Assembly: GCA_021783435.1 (NCBI GenBank)
Contig: JAJXUC010000006.1
Coordinates: forward strand, 1 to 60,320
Source: Pseudomonadota bacterium
GTDB lineage: Bacteria; Pseudomonadota; Gammaproteobacteria; Burkholderiales; Burkholderiaceae
Length of the DNA: 60,320 bases
Direction of reading: 5' to 3'
The notes below the pieces were generated by a model. It saw only the letters and a list, made by a program, of their open reading frames with translations, did not search any database and was not told where the DNA came from. The position numbers and the translations under genes were made by a program. This document shows positions 36,282 to 45,130 of this stretch, in pieces (positions within the stretch are counted from its first letter, which is position 1; every line of letters begins with the position of its first letter).

Positions 36282-37028
36282 TCAGATCATGCCGCCGTTG
36301 ATGGAAATGACCTGTCCGCTGATGTAGCCGGCCTCGGCCGAGGCGAGAAAACCCACCAGATCGGCCACCTCCTGCGGTGTGCCGGCGCGTTTCATCGGCA
36401 CCAGTTGGGCGATGGACGCGGCGTCGAACGCGGCCTCGCTCATCGCGGTGGCGATGATGCCGGGTGCCACCGCATTCACCGTGATGCCGCGGCTGGCCAC
36501 CTCCAGCGCCAGGGATTTGGTCGCCGCATGCAGGGCGCCTTTGGCCGCGGCGTAATTCACTTGCCCCCGATTGCCGGCGATGGCCGCGACCGAGGTGATG
36601 TTGATGATGCGCCCCCAGCGGGTGCGGATCATCGGCAGCATCAGCGGCTGAGTGACGTGGAAAAAGCCATTGAGCGAGACGTCGATGACATGCTGCCACT
36701 GTGCCAGGCTCATGCCGGGAAAGACGGCGTCGTCGTGCACCCCGGCGTTGTTCACCAGCACCTGCACCGGACCGTCGGCGAGCAGCACTTCCACCGCCGC
36801 CGCGGTGGCGGCGGCATCGGTCAGATCGAAGGCCACGGCTTGCGCCGCATGGCCTTGTTCGCGCAACGCGGCGGCCAGGGCTTCAGCCTTGGCAAGGCCG
36901 GTGTTGGCGTGGACGATGATGGCGCAGCCGTCGGCCGCCAGACGCCTGCAGATGGCGGCGCCGATTGCGCCGCTGCCACCGGTGACCAGGGCACGGCGTG
37001 CGGGCGTGGCGTTGGGCAGGGTGTTCAT
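36282..37028 (-). CDS. 3-oxoacyl-ACP reductase (FabG-like ketoreductase) of the pigment cluster
   Basis: 248-residue short-chain reductase. TGGSGAIG is at residues 16-23 and NNAG at 93-96. The catalytic residues are Ser146, Tyr159 and Lys163. It should reduce the beta-keto group after each elongation, the role of ApeQ in aryl-polyene synthesis. The ATG overlaps the stop of the upstream dehydratase by four bases (ATGA). It is the last gene of the right arm. Confidence 0.9.
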   Translation of the reverse strand: MNTLPNATPARRALVTGGSGAIGAAICRRLAADGCAIIVHANTGLAKAEALAAALREQGHAAQAVAFDLTDAAATAAAVEVLLADGPVQVLVNNAGVHDDAVFPGMSLAQWQHVIDVSLNGFFHVTQPLMLPMIRTRWGRIINITSVAAIAGNRGQVNYAAAKGALHAATKSLALEVASRGITVNAVAPGIIATAMSEAAFDAASIAQLVPMKRAGTPQEVADLVGFLASAEAGYISGQVISINGGMI

Positions 37029-37639
37029 GGTGGTGTGGAGGCGAATGAAGGGGCAAGACCGGCGGCGTCCAATACCACCGAGGCACGGCCATCGAGCAGC
37101 AAGCTGTCGCCTGCCAGCACGCGAAACTGATAGAGCAGCATCTGCGCGTCACCCGACAAACGCTCGACGCACACCTCCAGTGCCGCGGCGATGTCGTCGA
37201 TCCGAGCCACATGCAGTTGCACCGCGCGCAGGCTCACCAGCAAACCGCTGGGCCGCCCCAAGGTTGGCTGGCCCCCTCGGGGGGCGTCCGCTTGCGGACG
37301 ATTGGGGGCAGTCACCAGCAAACCGCCGGGTCGCCCCAAGGTTGGCTGGCCGTCATCGGGAGCGTGGCTCGGGCCTGGCCCACGGCCATGCTCAGCCAGG
37401 AGCGCGCCATGCACCGCCATCGCCTGTGCTGCGTACTCGATGCCGCATGCCGCGCCGAGGCGGCCAAACTGGCGAAGCGGGTTGCTGGGGTCGCCGTGGC
37501 TGGTGGCGCTGCACGCGACGTGTTGCGTGTCCCAGCGCAGCACCGCATCCAGCAGGCACATGCTGCCCTGATGCGGGATGTGTGCCGCGATCCACGCATG
37601 GTCCAGTGGGACATGCCCCAGGTGCGCAGGCTTCAGCAT
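37025..37639 (-). CDS. Hotdog-fold beta-hydroxyacyl-ACP dehydratase (ApeP-like) with a repeat insertion
   Basis: 204-residue protein whose ends fit the ApeP-like FabA/FabZ-type hotdog dehydratase: IPHQGSMCLLDAVLRWD near the N-terminus, ACGIEYAAQAMAVHGALL as the central helix, and LQLHV...LYQFRVLAGDSLLLDGRASVVL as the sheet. About 45-50 residues between the central helix and the next strand come from repeat DNA (GQPTLGRPGGLLV and GQPTLGRPSGLLV, 26 residues apart). Relatives are nearer 150 aa. The frame is intact. The start is set at MLKPAHL, overlapping the CLF gene. Confidence 0.82.
   Translation of the reverse strand: MLKPAHLGHVPLDHAWIAAHIPHQGSMCLLDAVLRWDTQHVACSATSHGDPSNPLRQFGRLGAACGIEYAAQAMAVHGALLAEHGRGPGPSHAPDDGQPTLGRPGGLLVTAPNRPQADAPRGGQPTLGRPSGLLVSLRAVQLHVARIDDIAAALEVCVERLSGDAQMLLYQFRVLAGDSLLLDGRASVVLDAAGLAPSFASTPP
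37234..37351. repeat. Repeat insertion inside the dehydratase gene
   Basis: Two 40-base copies (37234-37273 and 37312-37351) differ at only two positions and lie 78 bases apart, a multiple of three. Between them are the 15-mer GCCCCCTCGGGGGGC (37271-37285), shared with the second hrpA insertion, and a small hairpin GTCCGC-TT-GCGGAC (37286-37299). Confidence 0.85.
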
Positions 37640-38487
37640 GGCGTGAGTTGCAGCGCGAGCTGTTGGCCGGGTTGGTTGTCCAGCACGATGTGGGCGGTTT
37701 CGCGCCGGGCCAGCGCGCGCAGCAGGGGCAGCGCGCGTGCGGCGGGGATCGCGCATCGCAGCGCTTCGAGTGTGGCATCGCTCAAGGTGTCTGCCGGCAG
37801 TTCGGTGAAGGGCGCGGTGGGGTCGAGGCTCAGCCGTGCCAGCGAGCGTGTGCCGGCTTGCGGTGCCAGGACCAGGGCAACGCCGAAGCTGTCGGGAATC
37901 GGCCGCACGCGGTGCAACGGCTCGGGGTAGTGGGTGTCATAGGCCAGCAGCAGCACCGGCTGGCGCAGCAGCGCGACTTGCACCAAGGCTTCGAGCAGGC
38001 CGGCGGCGAAGCTGGCGTCGAAGGCGCACAGCACGGCGGAAGGCGCCATCGCGCCGGTGGCGATGCCCCAGTAGCCCGAGGCGGCGTTGTGCACCGAGTT
38101 GTGAAAGCGTGTGGGCGAGAGCAGTCTGTCGCTGCCGGCCAGCGCGGCGCAGATCTCATGGCAATTGCGGCCGTCGCCGCCGGAGGACGTGAACACGGTG
38201 GCCAGATTGGCCGCGTTCAAGCCGGCGTGGGCCACGGCCTCAAGCCCGCTGGCGAGGGTGAGTTTGATCACGGCCGTGGCGCGGCGGCGTTCGGCGGCGG
38301 GCAGGACTTGCGGCACCGGCAGAACGGTTCTTTGCGCATCATGCGGTGCATCGCCACGCAGCACGGCCTGCGCCTGCTCCCAGTTGCTCAGCCCCGGGCC
38401 GAGCAGGCCGACGCCGTCGATGTGGGCGTCGAGTGCCTGGGTGGCGGGCGGCGCGTCGAATGGCGCGGTGGACATCGTGCCACTCAT
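37633..38487 (-). CDS. Ketosynthase-like chain-length factor (ApeC-like)
   Basis: 284-residue thiolase-fold protein with the KS N-terminal pattern (VFTSSGGDGRN, SPTRFHNSVHNAASGYW) but no active-site Cys: the nucleophile region reads LCAFDASFAAG. It is much shorter than a catalytic KS. These are traits of the CLF partner that forms a heterodimer with the ketosynthase and sets polyene length. It overlaps the KS by four bases. MSTAPF (38475) is an alternative start. Confidence 0.85.
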   Translation of the reverse strand: MSGTMSTAPFDAPPATQALDAHIDGVGLLGPGLSNWEQAQAVLRGDAPHDAQRTVLPVPQVLPAAERRRATAVIKLTLASGLEAVAHAGLNAANLATVFTSSGGDGRNCHEICAALAGSDRLLSPTRFHNSVHNAASGYWGIATGAMAPSAVLCAFDASFAAGLLEALVQVALLRQPVLLLAYDTHYPEPLHRVRPIPDSFGVALVLAPQAGTRSLARLSLDPTAPFTELPADTLSDATLEALRCAIPAARALPLLRALARRETAHIVLDNQPGQQLALQLTPC

Positions 38488-39770
38488 CGCGCAGTTCCCG
38501 ACACAGGGTCGAGCGCATCACCCCGCGCCAGGACCAGGCTGCAGTTGGTGCCGCCGAAGCCGAAGGAGTTGCTCAGCACGCGGCGCGGTGCGGCAGCACT
38601 CGGCGCATGCCGGCCGGTGTGCGGTGTGCGTGTTGCGAGCAGGTAATCGAGCGGTGCGGCAGCGGCAATGGCCGGGTCGAGCGCTGTGGTGCCAACGCCG
38701 GCTGGCATGAAACCATGGCGTAGCGCCAGCAGGCAGAACACTGCCTCCACCCCGCCGGCCGCACCCAGGGTGTGGCCGGTGGCGCCTTTGGTGGAACTGC
38801 AGGGTGCGCCTGCGCCGAACAAGGCGCCGACCGCGCGGCCCTCGGCGGCATCGTTGCTGGGCGTGGCGGTGCCGTGCAGATTGATGTAGTCGATGTCGGC
38901 CGCCTGCAGCCCGGCCTGATCCAACGCCTGCTGCATGGCGATGCGGGCGCCGAGGCCGTCAGGGTGCGGTGAGGACATGTGGTAGGCGTCGCTCGATTCG
39001 CCCACGCCCAGCAGCAACACGTCGTCGGCCGCGGGCGCCGTCGCTGCGCGTTCCAGCAGCACGAAGGCGCCGGCCTCGCCGATGGACAAGCCGTTGCGTG
39101 CCGCGTCGAACGGACGGCAGGCCGTGGCTGACAGCAGTTCCAGCGAGTTGAAGCCGTAGAGCGTGGTCAGGCACAGGCTGTCCACGCCGCCCACCAGGGC
39201 GCAGTCGATCAGCCCGGCGGCGAACATGCGCTGCGCGCTGGCAAACACCTTGGCGCTGGACGAGCAGGCCGAGGACACCACACTGCACGGGCCGCGCAGG
39301 CCGAAACGCGCGCGCACATAGGCACCGAGCGAGAAGGTGTTGTGGGTTTGTTCGTAGTGCAAGGTGGGTGGCAACGCGCCATGGGCATCGAGCGTGCGAT
39401 ACGCCTGCTCGGTTTGCAGGATGCCTGAGGTGCTGGTGCCGAGGAACAGACCGATGCGCTGCGCGCCATGGCGCACGACGGCCGCCTGGACTGCATCGGC
39501 AAAGCCGTCCTGCTGCAAGGCGAGTTCGGCCAGGCGGTTGTTGCGGCAATCGAAATCGAGCAGCGGCTCGGGCAGGCGTACCGCGTCCACCCCGGCGACT
39601 TCGCCGATCCAGGTCGGCAGATCGACGATGTCGAAGGCACAAGGCGCCAAGCCGCTGCGCGCGGATCGCAGGGCTTGCAACTGGGCGTCGAGTCCAGCGC
39701 CGAGGCAGGTTGTGGTCGTACTGTGGCTGAGCCGCAACAGAGGGATTGGGCGTGCGGTGGGACTCGGCAT
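38484..39770 (-). CDS. Beta-ketoacyl-ACP synthase of the aryl-polyene type (ApeO-like)
   Basis: 428-residue decarboxylating condensing enzyme of a type II system. The triad is Cys169 (SSACSSSAK), His299 (NLHGTATPSND) and His333 (KGATGHTLGAAGG), with Lys328. The C-terminal GFGGTN motif is intact. It should condense the growing aryl-polyenyl-ACP with malonyl-ACP together with the CLF. It heads a separate four-gene unit (KS, CLF, dehydratase, ketoreductase) behind a 470-base gap, which probably holds its promoter. Confidence 0.92.
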   Translation of the reverse strand: MPSPTARPIPLLRLSHSTTTTCLGAGLDAQLQALRSARSGLAPCAFDIVDLPTWIGEVAGVDAVRLPEPLLDFDCRNNRLAELALQQDGFADAVQAAVVRHGAQRIGLFLGTSTSGILQTEQAYRTLDAHGALPPTLHYEQTHNTFSLGAYVRARFGLRGPCSVVSSACSSSAKVFASAQRMFAAGLIDCALVGGVDSLCLTTLYGFNSLELLSATACRPFDAARNGLSIGEAGAFVLLERAATAPAADDVLLLGVGESSDAYHMSSPHPDGLGARIAMQQALDQAGLQAADIDYINLHGTATPSNDAAEGRAVGALFGAGAPCSSTKGATGHTLGAAGGVEAVFCLLALRHGFMPAGVGTTALDPAIAAAAPLDYLLATRTPHTGRHAPSAAAPRRVLSNSFGFGGTNCSLVLARGDALDPVSGTAR

Positions 39771-40242
39771 GGGGGCTCAGTTGCAGTGTTTGCCGTGTCG
39801 ATCCAACGGGTCGCCACCGTTCGGGCTTGGGCGCTTGCGCTGTTTCATGTGTGGACGTGAAGGTTTGGCGGGCAAGGTCGGTCGTGTGACCCAAAAATAA
39901 CAAAAAGCCAGGGGGTATGACCCAGAGCCTGGGCGCACAGAACAGGCGGAGCCATCCCGTCTGGGCGTCGAAGCGACGCGTATTCTCGCCGCTTGTGGCA
40001 GGGGAGGCGGCCATGGGGTGGTTCTGCCGTTGCCGGCGGTCCGGGCATTCCCTCCGTGGATCGGTGGTCATGTGCCCATTCCCGGCCACCGGCAGTGCCG
40101 CCGGGCAAGTTTTTCAGTGGATCGGGCGTCGGTGAACACCTGCTGGCGGCGGCAGGACCAGCGCAGGGTGTTCCTGCCGCCGCCACTGCCGCGACGCCGC
40201 GGGCGGAAGTCGCGGATCAGCGAGTTCCGCTGTCGGCACGAT
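39771..40242. other. 472-base intergenic region upstream of the ketosynthase unit
   Basis: No gene I can support. It holds a direct repeat TGTGACCCA (39885-39893) and TATGACCCA (39916-39924), 31 bases apart in an AT-richer pocket. It also holds a perfect 14+14 inverted repeat (40144-40157 / 40172-40185, 14-base loop) just past the deacetylase stop. The first could be regulator sites for the KS unit, the second a transcript-end hairpin without a T-run. Confidence 0.45.
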
Positions 40243-41103
40243 TCATGGCTGAATCGAGGGGGATGGGGGCGTGACGCAGGCCGCGTGCAGGGTCACCGCG
40301 CGCAAACGCGCCTGGCGCAAAGCGGCCAGCAGCGGCGGCAGCACGTCGAGAATCACAGGCCGACCGTTGGCGGCGCGGGCGGCATGGCCATCGTGCAGCA
40401 GCAGGATGTCGCCGGCGCGCAGATTGCGCAGCAGCCGCCGGGTGACAGTGGCTGGGTCGCGTTCCCGGGTGTCGAAGCCGCGTCGCGTCCAGCTTGTCAG
40501 GCACAGGTTCAACCGCGACAGCGCAAGCCAGAGAAACGGGTTGCGAAAGCCGGCCGGAGCACGGAAAAACCGCGGCACGCGCCCGGTGACGGCGCTGAGC
40601 GCAGCTTGCCCGGCCTGTAACTCGCGCAGATAAGCGCGTGGCCCGAGCAGCGAGAAATTGTGGCGGTGATGTGCGCTGTGGTTTTCCACCGCATGACCGC
40701 GCCGCACGATGTCGCGGCACAAGTCCGGGTAGGCGGCGGCGCGGCTGCCGATGCAGAAAAACGTGGCCTGCACGCCATGAGCATCGAGCAGGTCGAGCAC
40801 GGCCGGGGTCACGTCCGGATCGGGGCCATCGTCGATGGTCAGTGCGACCTCGCCGCGCGCGATGGCGGCGTCTGGCAGGCGGATCATGTTGGGGCCGAGC
40901 CACTGGCTACGCGGCCACAGGCTCGCCGCGGTGACGAGTCCATGGCTGAGGATCACGGCGCCCAGCGCCCAAGGCCATTGCGCTGGCAACACGATGACGC
41001 CGACCAGGGCGGCGGCGTGCACCGCGAGCGCGAACAGCACCAGCGGCGGCGGGCGCCAGATGGCCAGCGCGGGCTTCGCGACGTGGCTGCGCGTCTCAGG
41101 CAT
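40243..41103 (-). CDS. Polysaccharide deacetylase family protein (NodB homology)
   Basis: 286 aa with two to three N-terminal hydrophobic segments and a NodB domain. Motif 1 is TIDDGPDPD (catalytic Asp-Asp), motif 2 ENHSAHHRHN (metal His pair) and motif 3 FRAPAGFRNP. It should remove acetyl or a similar acyl group from a sugar or related substrate at the membrane. The start overlaps the MMPL gene by eight bases, so it is part of the pigment operon. Its role there is not obvious: it might trim a sugar on the pigment's lipid anchor. Confidence 0.88.
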   Translation of the reverse strand: MPETRSHVAKPALAIWRPPPLVLFALAVHAAALVGVIVLPAQWPWALGAVILSHGLVTAASLWPRSQWLGPNMIRLPDAAIARGEVALTIDDGPDPDVTPAVLDLLDAHGVQATFFCIGSRAAAYPDLCRDIVRRGHAVENHSAHHRHNFSLLGPRAYLRELQAGQAALSAVTGRVPRFFRAPAGFRNPFLWLALSRLNLCLTSWTRRGFDTRERDPATVTRRLLRNLRAGDILLLHDGHAARAANGRPVILDVLPPLLAALRQARLRAVTLHAACVTPPSPSIQP

Positions 41104-43492
41104 GGCCGTTCGATGATGCCGCCCGCGAGGCCGTATGCACGGCCTCGCTGCTCGTTGCCGATGGCGCGGACAACATGGCCGAGAACAGCAGCGCGAGCAA
41201 GGCCCCGGGGCCGACCGTGGCGCCCAGCGCTTCCAGCACGGGCACGCCGGAGAAGAGCAGGGGGCCGAATCCGGCCACGGTGGTGAGATTGGCGAACAGC
41301 AGCGAGGCCAGGGTGCGCGGCGTGATGCCATCGCGCTCGGCGTGGCCGCGGTCGAAAAACAGTGCGTAGTTCGAGCCGACTGCGACGATGAGCATCATGC
41401 CGACGAGGTGGAGCAAGGTGAGCTGAATGCCTGCCAGCAACAGGCCCGCCGCCACCACGACCACCGCAGCCAGCAGCGGAGCCAGCACGCGCGCGGCCCG
41501 CAGCGGCGAGCGCAGGGCGACGAGCAGCAGCAAGGCGATGGTGACCAGCCCGGCGAGCGACAGCCGGGCGGCGGCCTGCAGGTAGCTGTCGTACAGCCCG
41601 GTGCTGGCGTCACCCAGGTTGATGTAGCTGGCGTGTGTGCCCGCCAGTGCGGCAGTGACGCGTGCGCCGTTGATCGACCCCGAGCTTGGCGCGCGCAGCG
41701 GCAGCAGCGCGGACCAATGACCATTCGCGGCGCGCAGCAGCATGCCGTTCAGGGCCAGCGCGAAGGAGGTGTGGGCGAGGTCGCCGCGGGTGAGCGGCGC
41801 GGCATGGCGCGCGGCCTCCACGTCGCGCACGAAGGGCGCGAACAGCGCGGGCTTCACCGGCAGTCCCTGCACCGCGGCATCCACCCGCTGTTGCAATACG
41901 GGCCCCGGCGGCAGGGCGGCCTGGCGGGCGCGCTGCGTCGCCAGGCTGGGAAGGAAACGCGCCGGGGTGTCGAAACCGGCAATGGCGCCCCGCGCCTGCA
42001 GCGCCTGCAGCCGCGGGGCGATGCGCTCGGCAGCGGCCAGCGCGGCGTCGGCGTCGTCGCCACTCACCACCACCAGGTCGGCGGAGTCGGGGGCGCCGAT
42101 CTGGCTGCGCAACTGCTTGTCCAGCGCGAGGGACGCCGGGCTTAGCGGACTGAGTGCTGACAGCCGTGTGTTCCACAGATGCTGGCGCTGCAGCAGCAAC
42201 ACGGAGCACGCGACGACCACCAGCACCACAAGCACCCAGCGCAAGCGTCGCAGGCGAGCCACGGTGCGCGTCAGGCGCTGGCCGATGAGGCTCAAATCAC
42301 GCACCGCAAACCCACGCGGCAGCAGATGCGGCAGGACGAAGCGCGTGACCAGGGACGCCGTCACCAGGCCCGCCATGGAGTAGGCGCCGAGCTGGGCCAG
42401 GCCGGGGAAATCCGACAGCAGCAAGGTGGCGAAGCCGACCACCGAGGTCAGCATGCCCAGGCGGATGGTGGGCCAGAAGCGCCGCACCCAGGCGCTGCCG
42501 CCGCCGGCCTCGCTGGACTGCACGAACAGGTAGATGGAATAGTCCACCGCTTCGCCCATCAGTGTGGTGCCGAAACCCAGCGTGATGCCCTGCACCACGC
42601 CAAAGCCAAGACCGACAGCGGCGATGGCCACGAGCACACCGGACAGCACCGGCAGCAAACCCAGCAGCAACACCGGCAGCGAACGGTACACCAGCAACAG
42701 CATGGTGATGATGAGCAGGCTGCCGATGAGCGAGACGCGCTCGGCCGCGCCCTTGATGGTGGCGCGCGACTGCACCGCGAACACCCCCGGGCCGCTCAGC
42801 ACCAGGCTGGCTGGCGCCGCGCTCGGCCCCAGGCTGCGCTGCGCGTCGGCAAAGGCGCTGCGCACGCTGGCGATGGCGGCCTGCTGCGCATCGGTATCGG
42901 TCCCCGGCGCGCGGGTCAGCAGCAGCAGCAAGGCGCGCGCGTCCTGAGGGGCCGCCCAGACCCCGTCCACCAGGTGCGGCTGGGCGCCGGTGGACAGGCT
43001 GCCGAGCAGGTGCAAGGTGGCGCCGGTGGGGTCGACGGGCAGCAGTTGTTTGAGGCTGGCCCCCATGGGCGAGGCCAACTGGTCGATGCTGGCTTGCATG
43101 GCCCGGTGCAGCCCGCCGGTGCTGAAGGCCTGCGGCGTGGTGCCGGGGCTGAGCACATAGCGGTATTTCAGCAACAGCCGATCGTCGCGTTGCGCGTCGA
43201 CCGGCTCGCCGTTGTTCACCGAGGCGAAGGCGCGATCGCGGCGCAGGCGCTGCGCCAGGGCCTTGGACAGCGCAGCGCGGGTGGACGGCTGGGCGCCGTC
43301 GATGCCGACCAGGATGAGGCGCGAAATCATGCCGTCGCGCAACTGGTCGACCAGCACTTGCTGCTGGGCGTCGGGCGCGCGCGGCAGGAAGGCCGACATG
43401 TCGGCCGTGAAGCGGCTGTGGCTGATGACCACGACGCTGGCTGCCAGCGCGGCCAGCCACAGCAGCAGCGCGGGCAGGGCGCGGCGGGTCAC
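41096..43492 (-). CDS. MMPL/RND family exporter of the pigment cluster
   Basis: 798-residue inner-membrane transporter with two repeats of a large periplasmic loop followed by five or six helices. Typical lines are GFGTTLMGEAVDYSIYLFVQ and VAVGSNYALFFDRGHAERDG, the paired helix-4 motifs of the MMPL superfamily. The start is GTG 43492, overlapping the LolA-like stop (GTGA). The frame is open further upstream but not conserved. It is predicted to move the aryl-polyene lipid out of the inner membrane. Confidence 0.9.
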   Translation of the reverse strand: MTRRALPALLLWLAALAASVVVISHSRFTADMSAFLPRAPDAQQQVLVDQLRDGMISRLILVGIDGAQPSTRAALSKALAQRLRRDRAFASVNNGEPVDAQRDDRLLLKYRYVLSPGTTPQAFSTGGLHRAMQASIDQLASPMGASLKQLLPVDPTGATLHLLGSLSTGAQPHLVDGVWAAPQDARALLLLLTRAPGTDTDAQQAAIASVRSAFADAQRSLGPSAAPASLVLSGPGVFAVQSRATIKGAAERVSLIGSLLIITMLLLVYRSLPVLLLGLLPVLSGVLVAIAAVGLGFGVVQGITLGFGTTLMGEAVDYSIYLFVQSSEAGGGSAWVRRFWPTIRLGMLTSVVGFATLLLSDFPGLAQLGAYSMAGLVTASLVTRFVLPHLLPRGFAVRDLSLIGQRLTRTVARLRRLRWVLVVLVVVACSVLLLQRQHLWNTRLSALSPLSPASLALDKQLRSQIGAPDSADLVVVSGDDADAALAAAERIAPRLQALQARGAIAGFDTPARFLPSLATQRARQAALPPGPVLQQRVDAAVQGLPVKPALFAPFVRDVEAARHAAPLTRGDLAHTSFALALNGMLLRAANGHWSALLPLRAPSSGSINGARVTAALAGTHASYINLGDASTGLYDSYLQAAARLSLAGLVTIALLLLVALRSPLRAARVLAPLLAAVVVVAAGLLLAGIQLTLLHLVGMMLIVAVGSNYALFFDRGHAERDGITPRTLASLLFANLTTVAGFGPLLFSGVPVLEALGATVGPGALLALLFSAMLSAPSATSSEAVHTASRAASSNGHA

Positions 43493-44103
43493 GGGTCGGT
43501 CCGCTCGCGGATGGTCATCAAGGAATGGTCGCCGTCGGTCTGTTGCACGGCGATGCTGCGCACCTGGCCCTGGCGACCGTCGATGCGGATGGCGCGCACC
43601 CGTTCGCGTGCGAGGGGGGCCACCGGCGCGAGGTTCAGGGTCCATTGCGTGGCGTCGCCGCTCAGGCTGACGACGTAATCGCGCTGCAGCACCTTGCGGT
43701 CGCCGTTGAGCGTGGCACGAATGCCCTCCACCAGCACGGCGATGTCCGGGTGATCGCCCAGGCTGAACTGGTGGCTGCGGCCACCGAGTTCCACGGTGAG
43801 CTGGTTGGCCAGGAGGATGATGGTCTGCGGCTTGGGTTTGAGGGTGCGGATCTCCAGGAAGTCGGGTGCGGCGAAACGCAGTTCGCCCGACGACTCGATG
43901 GGCGTGTCGAGCATGGCCATGGTCTTGGTGTCGACGAAGCTGGCGCGGCCCGACTTGTGCTGCGCCAGCGCATGCATCAGCGCGTCGAGGTTCCACGCGG
44001 CCGCATGGCTCGCCAGTGCCAGCCACGGCGTTGCGAATAGCACCAGGGCGAGGAGCGTGCGGCGCCCGGGGATTCTGGCGGAAGTCAGGTGGGTGCGATG
44101 CAT
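43489..44103 (-). CDS. LolA-like outer membrane lipoprotein carrier family protein
   Basis: 204 aa with an N-terminal signal peptide (cleaved near HAAA|WNLD) and a LolA-type half-barrel pattern (GELRFAAPDFLEIRTLKPKPQ). Such proteins in polyene clusters are thought to shuttle the lipid-linked pigment across the periplasm from the MMPL exporter. ATG 44103 places the signal peptide correctly. It is translationally coupled to the MMPL gene. Confidence 0.85.
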   Translation of the reverse strand: MHRTHLTSARIPGRRTLLALVLFATPWLALASHAAAWNLDALMHALAQHKSGRASFVDTKTMAMLDTPIESSGELRFAAPDFLEIRTLKPKPQTIILLANQLTVELGGRSHQFSLGDHPDIAVLVEGIRATLNGDRKVLQRDYVVSLSGDATQWTLNLAPVAPLARERVRAIRIDGRQGQVRSIAVQQTDGDHSLMTIRERTDP

Positions 44104-44128
44104 GGGTGTTGCGGCAAGCAGCGGGCGT

Positions 44129-45130
44129 TCACAGTTCCTTGGGGCCGGCGGCCTCGGCGGTCGGGCCCTGCCAGAAATCATAGAAATTGAACCAGTTGTA
44201 GGGCGCAGCGTGGCATTGCGCCTGCAGCTGCGCAACATAGCGCGCCAGCGCCGCGTCGATCGCGGCGTCGCGCTCGCCGCGCTTGCAACCGGAGAAGTCC
44301 GCCAGGGGGAGGAAATGCAGGTCGTAGCGGTTGCCACCGCGATAGACGCCAGTCATGAAAATCACCGGCCGGCGCAGCAGTGCGGCGATGCGCAGCGGCC
44401 CGCGCGGCCATGGCGCGGGCTGGCCGAGGAAAGGCAGCGTGGCGGTGGCGTCGTCGTGCAGCGAACGGTCGGCGAGGACGCCGACCACGGCCCCGGCGTC
44501 CAGCCGCTCATGCAGGCGCAGCATCGAGCCCACTTGGCCGAGCGGAATGATGTCGTGCGCGGCGGCGGGGTTGATGGCGTGCAGGGCGGCATTGATCTTG
44601 CGCGCGTTGTCGGCATACATCAGCAGCGAAACGGGGATGCCGCCTTGCTGCCGCGCCAGCGCGCGCAACACCTCGAAGCTGCCGAAGTGCGCGCCCATCA
44701 GAAAGGCACCCTGGCCCTGGGCGAGCACGGCGTCGACATGCTCGATGCCATGCACCCGGATGTCGAACAGATCGGAGCGATCGTTGAGCAGATAGATCCG
44801 GTCGTGGATGGTGGAGGCGAAGCAGTGCACGTGGCGGAAGCCGTCCGCCCAGTTCGCGTCACGCCCCAGCACGCGCTTGAGATATTGGCGTGAAGCGCGC
44901 CGCGCGCTGGGCGCGAACAGCACGAAATAAGCGGCGACGCCGAGCAGCACGAGGCGCCCGATGCGCCGCCCCAGGCGCAGCGAAATCCAGGCCATGAGGC
45001 GCAGGGTGAACTGGTTGCTGCGCTCGCCATCGTTGGCCCAGGCGGCACGTGGCGCGACCGCTTGCTCCGGCGGCGCACCCGCGGCTTGCCGGGTCTGCAG
45101 CGCATCGAGGCGGGACGGCTGGGAGCTCAT
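44129..45130 (-). CDS. LpxL/HtrB-like lysophospholipid acyltransferase
   Basis: 333-residue membrane acyltransferase. One N-terminal hydrophobic helix (about 55-70) is followed by the catalytic block GAHFGSFEVLRALA and later VVGVLADRS, as in LpxL-type enzymes. It probably esterifies the polyene acid to a lipid head group. It is the second acyltransferase of the cluster and unlike the PlsC-type one in the left arm. The ATG overlaps the upstream dehydratase stop (ATGA). Confidence 0.87.
   Translation of the reverse strand: MSSQPSRLDALQTRQAAGAPPEQAVAPRAAWANDGERSNQFTLRLMAWISLRLGRRIGRLVLLGVAAYFVLFAPSARRASRQYLKRVLGRDANWADGFRHVHCFASTIHDRIYLLNDRSDLFDIRVHGIEHVDAVLAQGQGAFLMGAHFGSFEVLRALARQQGGIPVSLLMYADNARKINAALHAINPAAAHDIIPLGQVGSMLRLHERLDAGAVVGVLADRSLHDDATATLPFLGQPAPWPRGPLRIAALLRRPVIFMTGVYRGGNRYDLHFLPLADFSGCKRGERDAAIDAALARYVAQLQAQCHAAPYNWFNFYDFWQGPTAEAAGPKEL

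Noticed and set aside
43493..44026. MMPL exporter extended upstream by 178 codons
   Set aside because: The extension overlaps the LolA-like gene and is low-complexity; the GTG at 43492 overlaps the LolA stop in the usual coupled manner.
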